Assembly (NCBI GenBank): GCA_020740775.1
Contig: JAHEWK010000004.1
Span: 744,001 to 808,000 of the forward strand
Direction of reading: 5' to 3'
From: Ilyonectria destructans
Taxonomy: Eukaryota > Ascomycota > Sordariomycetes > Hypocreales > Nectriaceae
Length of the DNA stretch: 64,000 bases
Of this stretch, positions 36,031 through 46,920 are shown one piece after another (positions within the stretch are counted from its first letter, which is position 1; each line of letters starts with the position of its first letter). The notes under the pieces were generated by a model that was not told where the DNA came from, made no database searches, and saw only the letters and a program-made list of their open reading frames with translations. The position numbers and the translations under genes were made by a program.

Positions 36031-36383
36031 TTGGGAACGCCTGAATGCGTGAAGGAGCGGCCAGATGCGTTCAGACGCCCTTCAGCGGCCCTACCGAGAT
36101 GGCCTGGCCATTCGGTTACACACCCTTCGCCTTAAGCCCACAACCGTTCTGACTCAAATGAGGCAAACGACCGCTAGGGCTACTCCCCCCCGCAAGAGCC
36201 TGCAGCGTGCTGTAGTCGGTCGAATGTTCTGCGCCTGCTTCTGCGTTTCTCGGCTTGTCCCACTAGCGGAACCCTCCTTTTGGGCCTCTCCGTGAGTCGA
36301 CCGCCTTCACCGATTCGCCTCCGGGGTGCGGTTGCCAGTTGTTGTGCATCCGCCAGAGGGTCTCGAATTTCCCAAGTAGACAA

Positions 36384-36412
36384 GGTGAGGCGAGGTGAGG
36401 TGAGGTGAGGTG
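36384..36412 (+). repeat. GAGGT pentanucleotide microsatellite
   Basis: About five tandem GAGGY units, intergenic. Confidence 0.75.
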
Positions 36413-36489
36413 ATTTCCACAGAAGGAATCACGCCTTGCTGGTGGCATGGTAATGTTTCCCGCGGCCAAAAAAAAGCCCTCATATTCGT

Positions 36490-39441
36490 CTATTTCATCG
36501 TCTTCTTCTTTCCTCGGAAAAAACCTCCGACTGCCCCCATTAGCCCTCCGAGGCCCTTCTCGTGACTGTCTCCAACCAGGCCACCACGAATCCACCCCGG
36601 AAGCTTGCCACGGATTCTCTCCGTTCCATACCGTCGATCCACGAGCACAATGGCTGCGTAGTCTCCCTGGTGCCGGATCGCTCGACCGATACTTTGATTA
36701 ACGGCCCGCATGCAGGCGTTTTCGTAGAAGTCTCGGGCCGCCTGTTTAGCCCGCGCCGTGGCGCTCTCGTTGCCTACACCTTGAGAAGTCAAATTGGCCT
36801 TTGTGGTCGTCTCAATATACTCAATCTTGGCCTTCCAGTCCGGCGACGCAATATTAGGGTATGGAAGGCCGATGACAATAACGCACCGCCCTAGCCGATC
36901 TGAGAAGTTGATGCCTTCTGACATCTTCCCGCCGATCACGCTGAGCAGGAGTGCACCCTTGCCGTTGCTAGACTCGCCTAGGATAGCCTGGGAATATTCC
37001 TGGAGAACCTCGTCGCTGGACCCGCCTCGTGTCTCCTTGAACAGTGCTTTCCGAGACCCCAGCCGATCCCATATGGGCTGACCATTTGCCCCTTGCTTTT
37101 GCTCCCACACCGCAACCACTTCGTCAAGATAGCCGTAGCTCGGAAAGAACACGACGACACCGTCGGGAACAAGGGAGCACAGGTTCAGGATAGCCAGTCC
37201 CAGCTGTGTAATCATCTCTGAGTCACCGCGACGCTGGTAGCTGAATTCGAATGGAGCCATTCCCGGTCGAGACGTTGCAAGTGTCCAGACGCAGAGGTTC
37301 TCCGGTGGAATAACATGGCCACAGCTCAGTGTAGTGACCTTGTCAGTTCCCAGCGACGGAAACAGATGGTCTTTGAAGTCATCAAAGGGCGACATTGTTC
37401 CACCCGCGAGGACCACCGCTCTCGCACTTGATGCAATGGAGGAGAATGCATGCGTCGGTGATAGAAGTAAGTAAGAGAGTTTAATGTCTGGCGCAGGATC
37501 CTTGATCTTTTCGTAGAATATCCGTCCCTCGGAACTGAGGTTGGTGAGAGCAACAAGAAATGCCACCAGAGTATGGAGGACGGGAGTACTAGACTTAGGG
37601 GACGTCTTACCCGTTACATCCTCGTTCTCGACATGGGATACGTAACTCTCAATCTTGTACGCCAGCTTCGACTCCTGGATATACTGGATCAGTTCAAACA
37701 TGTTGATCTGGTCAATGCCTTTGGGCCTGGTGAGATCGTTTGCATCTACAATGCCGTTCTCTTGCTGCTCAGACATTAGTGATTGCCCAAAAACCACAGA
37801 CTGCCAACTTGCCTTGAACTTGAGAGCTCCTTCCATCCATTCACTGAGTCCTTCAATGACTCTGCCGACCCTACCAACATTCACTCGATTCACGCCTTTC
37901 AGTTTCTTGCCAAACTTCCTGACATAGATTCCCAGCATGCCCCGCGCTCTTTTGAGATCGCTCCTTCGGATCTCTGCTGCATGCACGTTCGCCACCGCAT
38001 CCATGATGTTATGTGCTTCATCGATAATGACGATATTCCCTTCCAACTTGATTCCGAGGGCCTCTCGCGCGCTTCTTTGTAGGAGGAGTGGATATGGAAG
38101 TGTAATAATCTCGGCTCCTGGCAAGGCGGCTCGAGATGCATAATAGGGGCAGACGGCGAGGGATTTCCCAAGTTGATGGAGATCTTCAATATCCGGAAGT
38201 GTGGCAAGGGCAGAGTCGCGGAACTGATGGGTCTGCGAGAGAAGCTCCTCTTTGGGGACGAATGAACACTTATTCTTAGATTTCGATTGCTGAAGCTCGG
38301 AACAGCGGTCGTTGATGGCCTGGACGGACCCAAGTCGGGAGACTGAGGGGTTGATACAGAGCCTTTGACGCGACGACAGAGGCAGCAGCTTCACAGCTTC
38401 TGTTTTAGACTGGTCGTCCTTGGCGAGGGACGGGGGCAGCGAGGGTGGAAATGTGGGACGACGGAGTTCGGTAATGAATTGGGAGAGCTGGGAATGTGTT
38501 CTTGAAGTGTAATAGATCTACTGAAGTTACTATTCTGGCCTTTTGCGGTCGGTCCAGAAATCGCACCTTGATTTCTTCCTCGAGGAGGTCATCGTCTTCA
38601 GCCCGGGTTCTTGGGCCACCCAGGCCGATGCTCGTCAGAACTTCTCGCGACTCTTTACTCAGGCCGGACAGGGCATCCTGAGGACCTGAGTCGCGGTCAT
38701 CAACGTCATCCAGTAGCCACTCGGCATCTTCATCGATCACACGGGAGCCGGCCAGTGATGAATCTTCGATACGCCGTCGTTTGCGACCACGCTCTTCGAG
38801 GGCTTTCTCTTTGAGTCTGAGGTTTTCAAGTCGCTTCTCTCGGTCTTCCCACTTGTTGACGAGCTCGTCTCGCTTGCGACGGAGGAGCTGGTCGACGAGC
38901 CAGGATGGCTCGTCCTTGTAAGCGTCAGCAGAGGCCTGGAGTGAGGCCTCGAATTTGCTGGACTTGTGATGCCGCAGCCACGTTAGAGATGCACAAATTA
39001 GTGAGAGTGATTTTCCCTAGTGACTGCTTGTTAGTTGGGTCATGGTACTGTTGGTTGGGACGACCAGAAGAGGCGGTCTAATCCAACTTGAACTCCAACG
39101 AGTTTCAAGAGGCTCCCAAAGTGAAGCACTTCATCCGGCTCCCACACCAGTCCTCGGCAGAACCAGAAACTTACCGTGCCTGTTGGACTCTCCAGGATGC
39201 CAACATGTCCATCTCCGGCTTCCAGCACATCAAAAACGGTCTTCATAAACTGTTCCTGGACATCGTAGGGCGTGTACGGGTGGTGAAAGTCCAACTTCTC
39301 CAGGCCGCGAGTGATGCCGTCCATAGACCCTGCCGTCATCTTGCCAGTCCACAATCTGACCTCAGCACCGAGTTGTATCGTGTCTCGTGCTGTGTCAGGA
39401 TGCACCAGGTTTCGCGCTGTGGCAATCGTCGCCCCCGTCAT
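36490..39441 (-). CDS. CHL1: ATP-dependent DNA helicase CHL1 (DDX11/FANCJ family)
   Basis: This 5'-3' iron-sulfur DNA helicase acts in sister-chromatid cohesion and genome stability in the nucleus. The exons are 39441-39175, 39016-38567 and 38517-36490, giving 914 residues. It has the Q-motif-like FHHPYTPYDVQEQFM, Walker A ESPTGTGKS (ending at Ser92), and a Lys/Arg/Glu-rich insert with nuclear signal-like KRRRIEDS. Further on come IYYTSRTHSQLSQF (motif Ia) and four candidate Fe-S cysteines (about 293, 311, 323, 362). They are followed by DEAH (405-408) and motif VI QSIGRAIRHQGDYA. Intron 1 (158 bases) splits Walker A between T89 and G90. The ATG at 39441 is first in frame; starts at 39339 or slightly later would also keep the helicase core. 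The 3' acceptor of intron 2 uses the second AG (CAGTAG), since the first would give a stop. Confidence 0.94.
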
Positions 39442-39713
39442 TGGTAGGTCTTAGTGGGGCCACACCGAGCTTCACCGCGCTTCTGCCGCGAGGTCACCTG
39501 ATACGTCACGCCAGCCCGCACAGGCCCTCCGCCCTCCGCCCAATACCCACTCCCACCAACTGCCAATTGCCATTTCCCAGGTTTAGGGCTGCCCTGCCCT
39601 CTCGCCTAACAATTTTCCGGTGCTAGCCATTGGAAGTCGTCGCAAAAACATCACCACCCACCTCCAGTCTTCGTCCTGAACACCGGAAAAGCGACAACAC
39701 CACAGCCGTCGCC
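39442..39713. promoter_or_regulatory. Bidirectional promoter CHL1 / ribosomal protein L28
   Basis: Only 272 bases separate the two divergent start codons, so both genes must share this C-rich region for initiation. No specific motif is claimed. Confidence 0.5.
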
Positions 39714-40468
39714 ATGCCTACCCGAACGTCAAAGACCCGCAAGCAGTACGTGCTATCCTGCCCGACGGGCTCTTTCCTGGCGAGAACGGCTCCGTGCCAT
39801 TGAGCATTTGAGCCTGCCCGCCAACTCAACAACTCGAAGAAACATCATGGACTGACATTTTTCTCTTCACAGCCGCGGCCACGTCTCCGCCGGTAAGGGA
39901 CGTGTCGGAAAGCACCGCAAGCATCCCGGTGGTCGTGGTCTTGCCGGTGGTCAGCACCACCACCGAACCAACATGGACAAGGTTCGACGACCCGAAATCG
40001 ATAAACGACGACGACAAGATCGAATGGCTAACCCTTGAAACAGTACCATCCTGGTTACTTCGGAAAGGTCGGTATGCGATACTTCCACAAGCAGCAGGCC
40101 CACTTCTGGAAGCCCATCATCAACCTCGACAAGGTACATATCCCTCCCGATTTCGCGATTTCTGTTTCGGTGGATTAGGTGCGGGGAGCGCACGCAAGAA
40201 ACAAGAGTCTGGCAGGAATCAAGCAACAAATTTGCTAACTCGCAACTAGCTCTGGTCTCTCGTCCCCGTCGAGACCCGCGATGCCTACGTTTCCGGCGAG
40301 AAGAAGGACACCGTCCCCGTCCTCGACCTCCTCCCCCTCGGCTACTCCAAGGTCCTCGGCAAGGGCCGTCTCCCCGAAATCCCTCTGGTCGTCCGCGCGC
40401 GATGGGTGAGCCGTCTGGCGGAGAAGAAGATCACTGAGGCCGGTGGTGTTGTTGAGCTTGTGGCATAG
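39714..40468 (+). CDS. rpl28: 60S ribosomal protein L28 (uL15)
   Basis: This large-subunit ribosomal protein is a cytosolic uL15 homologue (yeast Rpl28, mammalian L27a). The exons are 39714-39745, 39873-39981, 40044-40133 and 40250-40468, giving exactly 149 residues, the standard length. The highly conserved N-terminal [18 protein letters not shown] and [15 protein letters not shown] motifs are restored across intron 1. Several early introns are typical of fungal ribosomal-protein genes. Intron 2 has an unusual GTTCGA donor. The gene is divergent from CHL1. Confidence 0.97.
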
Positions 40469-40913
40469 ATAAACTTATGCTGGCCGGAGTCGGGCTTGTG
40501 GATTTAGGAACCAGGTTTTCATGGATGAAAATGGTCCTGGCCCCTGGACGCCGAATCAGGGAGATGGGGGAGGGACCTGGGTTGGTCGGCTTCCAGCATT
40601 GCAATCAGGGACTCTCGGACGGAGTTTAACGAAATAAAAATCGATTTTCGCCCATGACCTACTATGTCTGCATTTCCAAAGCAAGCAACCAGCGGAGTTT
40701 GGTGCATGTGTGCGCGATAGGGCCGAGGATAGGTGTAATGATTTATGATTACACATTCATCTAGGATCTCTTGTATGCTTGGATATCTGACCAACCCTCA
40801 TAATTATCTACCCTCCCGGGATCCCCCAAAACGCCTCTTGTGATGATAGTCTATTAGTACAGGAGACAGCGCCCATCCATATCGACGGTGCCTCGATGCA
40901 AAAGAGAGCCCTA
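40469..40913. other. Intergenic between convergent genes
   Basis: 3' UTRs of L28 (+) and CDC7 (-). No other feature was seen. Confidence 0.6.
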
Positions 40914-42434
40914 TTAGGCATGCAACATGTCCATCTCATCCTCATCCCCCAGCTCTTGACTGGCGGGGTTATCGACTCTTAGGAACTCGTGCTCCAGCGC
41001 TTGCTCAGCAGTGATTCTCCTACTTGGGTCCAACTCCATGCAGCGTTCGAGGAACCTGACCGCCAATTTCTCGTCAGGTGTTAAGGGCTTATCGTCGGTT
41101 CGGCATGTGCTCCAAAGAATAATCTTCTCCATGCTAAACCCTTGTTGTCCCACTGTGGGGATGCTAGTCTCAAAGGCACAGCCATGCAGCAACCCAGCAG
41201 CCTTCATGCGTTTGGTGCCAAAGATAGTAGCAATCTCAATCATAGCTTCAACATCGTCGGCCGAGTTGAAAAAGGGGAAACGCTTCGACATTATCGTCAG
41301 CAGAATAACTCCCGCAGACCAAATGTCAATCGAGGTCGTCTGTTCAGTGCACTTGAAAAGGACCTCAGGGGCACGGAAACCCCTGGTGCCGGCGCGATTT
41401 GCACGGCGGGAGGAACGAGTGTCGGATTTGGGATACCCGACCTGTGGGTTGGTTGAATTTTGTGCCCAGGCCGAATTTGCCTGGCGATGCTTGCGGGTAT
41501 CCCGCGTTTCGTGACAGAGACATGGCTTGCAGTCCGAGCCCTCCCGCTCAGCGAGGCCAAAGTCAACAAGCACACCGCGCTGCGTGGCCGGATCGTACAG
41601 GAAGTTGGTAGGTTTGATGTCTCTATGGAGAATCTTGTGGTCGTGAACGCTCTTGAGGGCCGTGAAGAGCGAGCGTAGGTAAATAGCAATGTCTGATATG
41701 GTCATGTCCCGGAAGTAGGCGCGGAAGTCCCCGTGGCGAAAGTACGGCAGGATGGCCACGACCTGATCGGTATGGCGGAAGGCGGTGATCAAGGGACAGA
41801 CGGAAGGGCACTGGCGTAGGTCGTGGAGGAGTTCGATCTCGTTGAGGATGCGCGAGGGACTGGAGGTGACGTAAATCTTCTTGATGGCGACGTAACGGGC
41901 CTTGCGGCGAGGGGACCGGTGCGACGATTGGCTTGTGGTGCGCTTCAGGGGCGGCGGCGTCCACTTGGTCGAGTCGTCTTCGAAGTCCCAGCTGTTGTCG
42001 AAGTGGTCGTACATGATGTCCTCAGCCTTGTAGACGGTCGAGAAGGTGCCTGAGACAGGAACAGTCAGTTGAAGGTATCAAGCAAGACGGGGAGACCAAT
42101 TACCTTCGCCAATTCGCTTTATCAGGCGGTACTTGTTGCGAAAGCCGGGAAAGTCGCCTTGCAGCTTTTCCATGTCGGCTTGGACGGTGCGGTCGACAGC
42201 CTCGTCCTCGGAGCTCTCGTCGGCGATGTCCTCCTCTTCCTCCTCTTCAAAGGACTGTTGATGTTGGTGCTGTGGGGCCTGGTGGTGGTATTGTTGTTGT
42301 TCTGCCTCGTCTGTCGGCGGCACGGCTTCCTCGGTGCGCTCCTCCTCGGCCATCATCTCGGTATCTTCTGTCCTTGCATCCTCGTGGATCTCAAAGGGCT
42401 CCTCGACCTGGTGGTGATGGGTTGTCGCAGCCAT
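40914..42434 (-). CDS. CDC7: Cell-division-cycle kinase CDC7 (DDK catalytic subunit)
   Basis: With Dbf4, this Ser/Thr kinase phosphorylates MCM helicase subunits to fire replication origins. The exons are 42434-42104 and 42049-40914, giving 488 residues. The N-terminal ~90 residues are Glu/Gln/His-rich and acidic. The kinase domain starts YRLIKRIGEGTFSTVYKAED, restored across the intron. It has VAIKK (Lys about 167), HRDIKPTNF (catalytic Asp254), DFGLAE (273-278) and GTRGFRAPEVL. CDC7-typical inserts are present: a basic loop before VAIKK and a Cys/His-rich insert (CKPCLCHETRD) between DFG and APE. The family-wide GTR(G)FRAPE form is intact. The ATG at 42434 is the first in frame; the upstream extension uses only GTG. 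Confidence 0.95.
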
Positions 42435-43127
42435 TGCGCCGTCGTTGTGATTGGTTTCGTCTCGCGTGTCTCGCCTTGCAACTGTCCGTCCCACAAGCAG
42501 GATTCCTCAGGACAGCCCCTTATCGCTTAGAAAATTCCCCGGATCCGCTGCCAAAACCCAATTCGCAACCAAGACGGACCGGGCAACCTAAAGGTAAACA
42601 AGGATCATGCAGCAAGAGGCCTTGGAACGGTTTTTCGAGGGGAAGAGTTGGGGCGGATCGTTCGGTGGAGGGGCTTCTTGGAGGTGCGGCACTGCAGGGG
42701 CTTACCAGGCACAACACGCGCTGAGTTTTAGCGGGCGACTGCGCTGGCGATGGCGGGGAAAAAGGCGGGCGCGCGTCAAAGAAAACAAAAACAATTCGTT
42801 GCTGAGGGACCTTTGCCATCACCGCCAACACATTAATCCATTGTCCGCATCGAGTACGTAGCATCGCCATTTAACTACCACCGCCCAACGCGACACAACC
42901 ACGCGTGACGGCGCAGACGGAAACGATACACGACAGAGCGCTGTGCGCCCATACAGCTACTAAACCTCTCAACTCTCTAACGACATTCAACTCGGACCTA
43001 GCCGCCAGATGGTCCGCTCTTGATTGCACCTATCCTTCTCCCACTTCCCCCTTCCACACCCCTCACATCGACTCTCCATAACCATCACGCTCGCGCCCAT
43101 TGCGGCGCAACCCACAGATTGCCCGTC
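42435..43127. promoter_or_regulatory. Bidirectional promoter CDC7 / condensin subunit 1
   Basis: This 693-base divergent region lies between two cell-cycle genes. It contains the MluI cell-cycle box ACGCGT at 42901-42906. Small ORFs here look random. Confidence 0.5.
42901..42906. promoter_or_regulatory. MCB (MluI cell-cycle box) ACGCGT
   Basis: ACGCGT is the core site of the G1/S factor MBF in fungi. It lies about 470 bases from the CDC7 start and 225 bases from the condensin start. A role in both directions is inferred. Confidence 0.45.
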
Positions 43128-46100
43128 ATGGAGACAATCAACTTCGACATCAACGATGCGCTCAAGCACTACATGTCGGACCCGGCCAGCATCCCCACGC
43201 CCGAGGCCGACAGCGCCCTCTTTGACTGCGAGAATGACCCCGAAGGCCTCACAAACCCCGTCATCAACTCCGTGCTGAACCCCATCGTCGACGCCGTGGC
43301 CGACAACCCGGACGCCATCATGCGCGCCTCCCACATGGACTCGCTGCAGTTCCTCCTCAAGTTAGCACCCACCACCCTTGACCCCTCCTCTCCAGACCCT
43401 CCTACATTGGGACGCGATTCTGAGCTACTTGATCCCTCCAGATACACGGCCTACCTCCCGACCCACGCCCTCAGCAAGATCTTCGACCTTGTCATGAGCG
43501 GCCTGAGTGCCGAGGCCGACGGTGTGCACAACGACATCGACTCTCCGGACGAGCAGGACTCGGTACTGCACCACAAGAAGCTCCTGGAGATCTACGGCTT
43601 TCTGCTGCAATGGACCATTGCCGCCGTCGAGACCAAGGCCGCCGAGAAGTCTTCCGCCGCTCCCGCATCCCGTGGACGTGGAAAGCCCAAGAAGGGCGCC
43701 GCCAAGGACAAGGAGGCCGTATGGGACTCTGCAAGCCAACTCCAGGCTGCCCTGGACATCATGTGTAAGGTCTTGAAGCTCAAGCTCTCCAAGATCTTCC
43801 TCACCACCAGCGAGAGGGATACATTTATCGGCCTCCTTACCCGTCCGGTCTACATGATCCTCGAGAGCGAGCAGCGCGTCAAGAACACCACCATTCGGAT
43901 GCACTGCTTCAAGGTGTTGTGCATTGCTGTCAAGCACCACGGTCATGGATATGGTATGTTCAGCCAGTTTGTCCAGAGGCCGATCAAGTCTAACAACCAT
44001 AGCTGCGCAAATCAACATCATCCAGAACCTTACCTACTTTGAGCACCTTTCGGAGCCCATGGCCGAGTTTCTGCACATTCTTGCAGAGACCTACGATTAC
44101 CCACAACTTGCCGATGAGGTGCTGCGAGAAATCAGCAACAAAGAGTTCAACTCCAACGATACACGAGGACCCAAGTCCGTTTCATCATTCATTGCAAAGC
44201 TGTCAGAGTTGGCTCCTCGCCTGGTGATTAAGCAGATGACAATGCTTGCGAAACAGTTGGATAGCGAGGTAAGATTATCAAACACAATACAAAAACTCCC
44301 CTCTGACATCAACAGTCTTATACCCTTCGTTGTGCTTTGATCGAGGTATGTGGCAACATGGTTGGCCATCTCAGCAAGCAGGACGAGCGCAGTGAGAACC
44401 ACAAGTCTCAACTTAATGCCTTTTTTGATGTGCTTGAAGAGCGATTCCTCGACATCAACCCGTACTGCAGATGCAGGACACTGCAAGTCTATATGAGACT
44501 TTGCGAGCTTGACCAAAAGTTTCCCAAGCGACGCCAGAAGGCTGCCGAGCTTGCATGCCGAAGTCTCGAGGACAAGAGCAGCAATGTCAGGCGAAATGCC
44601 ATCAAGCTCCTAGGAACCCTCATCAAAACTCATCCCTTCACTGTTATGCACGGCGCACAGCTCTCCAAAAAGGAGTGGCAAGCCCGCCTAGACAAGGTTG
44701 ATGAGGAGCTGAACGATTTGAAGCCACCACCCGGTGTCCCAAGCTTCGGCGGCGAGGGCGCCAACACCACTGTCGACAATACGCTGCTCGACGATGCCAC
44801 GCAGGTTGGCTCTCCCATGAAGCCCAAGCCGATGACGGAGGAGGACAAGGTCGAGGCCATCAAGCAGGCCCAAGAGCAAGCTGCTACGAGTGAGGCCATT
44901 GAAAAGCTCACTCTGACGAGGAGGTACTACAACGAGGCCATCAAATTCATTGATGTGCTCCACGATGCCACTGGCACCATTTGCCAACTCTTGGGATCGA
45001 GAAACAAGAGCGAGGTCATCGAGGCCATTGACTACTTCGAGGTCGGTGATGCCTACAACATTGAGCAGAACAAGGACGGTATTCGACGCATGCTCCGTCT
45101 AATCTGGACCAAGGGCAATAGCGACGAGGGCAAGGGAGTGCAGACGCACTTGATTGACTGCTACAAGCGCCTCTTCTTCGAGGCCCCCGACTCCTTCAGC
45201 CCCAACGATGCGGCAAACTACATTGCTCGCAATATGATCAGTCTGACCTTTGGGGCAACACCTGCTGAGCTCACCTCTCTAGAGCAGCTGCTTGCGACTA
45301 TGATGAAGAGCGGGCATATCCTCGACTTCGTCATCGCCAAGCTGTGGCAGGTCTATGGTGTCCAGAGGCGGGAAATTTCGCGGACTCAGCGACGAGGTGC
45401 CATCATCGTCTTAGGCATGCTGGCAACAGCAAATCCTGAGATTGTGGTCGGTGAAATGGAGACGATGCTCCGCACTGGTCTTGGATCCCACGGACGGAAT
45501 GATCTCCAGTTGGCCAAGTTCACCTGCATCGCCTTGAGGAGGATTAACCCGACTGGCCGGCAAGCTAAAGATTCGCCGGTCAAGTTCTCTCGCCTGCCCA
45601 ACGACCATGCCGTATCGGTGAGATTAGCCGCCATCACCGAGGTTCCCTCGGACAGCAAGGAGTGGTATGGAGTGGCGGAGCAAGCCATCAACGCCATGTA
45701 TGCCATCTCCAAGCACCCTGACACGCTCTGCTCGGATATTATTCGTCGAAAGGCGCGACAGGTCTTTAGCCAGCCGCAGTCTCGACCTGGCTCTCGACCA
45801 GTCTCTCGAGATGACACTAAGGCTGCCCCAGACGCTGACCACACTGTCACTCAGGGTGACAAGCCCAAAAAGCGAGACAACGCCATTGGCCTGTCCCAAC
45901 TCCTGTTCATTGTTGGCCATGTGGCAATCAAGCAGATTGTTCATCTTGAATTGTGCGAACAAGACTTCAAGCGTAGGAAACAGGAGAAGGAGAAGCTAGT
46001 TCCTACCAAGGCAGAAAAGGACAAGGAGGATGCCGACGAGTTGGACCTCATCGGAGGCACAACTGAGGACGACTTCACAGAAGCCATGGCGCACATCCGA

Positions 46101-46920
46101 GAACGGGAACTCCTGTACGGCCCCAGCTCGCTGTTGGCTGTGTTTGGTCCTCTGGTTTCAGAGATCTGCGCCAACAACACAACATACGCCGACAAAGGGC
46201 TCCAGGCCGCCGCGACGCTGTGTCTGGCGAAGCTCATGTGTGTGTCGGCCGAGTACTGCGAGGTCAACCTGCCCCTCCTCATCACCATCATGGAGCGGTC
46301 GCCCGACGCCACGGTACGATCCAACGCTGTCATCGCCTTGGGTGACATGGCCGTCTGTTTCAACCACTTGATTGATGAGAACACGGACTTTTTGTACCGC
46401 CGTCTGGCTGACAATGATGCGTCCGTCAAGCGAACATGTCTGATGACGCTGACGTTCTTGATTTTGGCTGGACAGGTCAAGGTCAAGGGTCAGCTAGGCG
46501 AGATGGCCAAGTGTCTGGAGGATGAGGATCGCCGGATCGCAGACCTGGCCAGAATGTTCTTCACTGAACTCAGCACCAAGGACAACGCCGTGTATAACCA
46601 TTTCGTCGACATGTTCAGCTTGCTCAGTGCAGGTGGCAAGATGGATGAAGAGAGCTTCCGCAGGGTTGTGCGCTTCCTTTTGGGCTTTGTGGAGAAGGTG
46701 AGCTTCTCTTATTTATCTTCCTGACAAGTACAGTAGCTAACATGCGCAGGATAAACACGCGAAGCAGCTCGCTGAGAAACTAGCCGCTCGACTCAGCCGT
46801 TGCGAGACTGAGAGGCAATGGAACGATGTTGCCTTTGCCCTGGGACTGCTGCAGCACAAGAATGAGGAGATTACGAAGCTAGTGTCGGAAGGGTTCAGGG
46901 TGATTCAGGCGACGGCTTGA
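43128..46920 (+). CDS. cnd1: Condensin complex subunit 1 (CND1/Ycs4/CAP-D2)
   Basis: This HEAT-repeat subunit of condensin I is needed for mitotic chromosome condensation. The exons are 43128-43360, 43442-43953, 44003-44268, 44316-46697 and 46750-46920, giving 1187 residues in frame. The N-terminal Cnd1_N region starts METINFDINDALKHYM. The middle has a charged, probably disordered linker (about 535-600, Lys/Asp/Glu-rich). The C-terminal conserved Cnd1 domain contains SPDATVRSNAVIALGDMA-type and DNDASVKRTCLMTLTFLIL HEAT motifs and ends EEITKLVSEGFRVIQATA. Intron 1 (81 bases) is a multiple of three and free of stops, so its removal is judged from splice sites and the continuity QFLLK-YTAYLPTHALSKIF. 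The gene is divergent from CDC7. Confidence 0.94.

Larger units (their letters stand above)
35692..36489. other. Intergenic: permease promoter and CHL1 3' side
   Basis: No gene. It contains three tandem copies of a 10-bp unit (TGGTGTGCTC/TT, 36001-36030) and a GAGGT pentanucleotide run (36384-36412). Confidence 0.6.
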
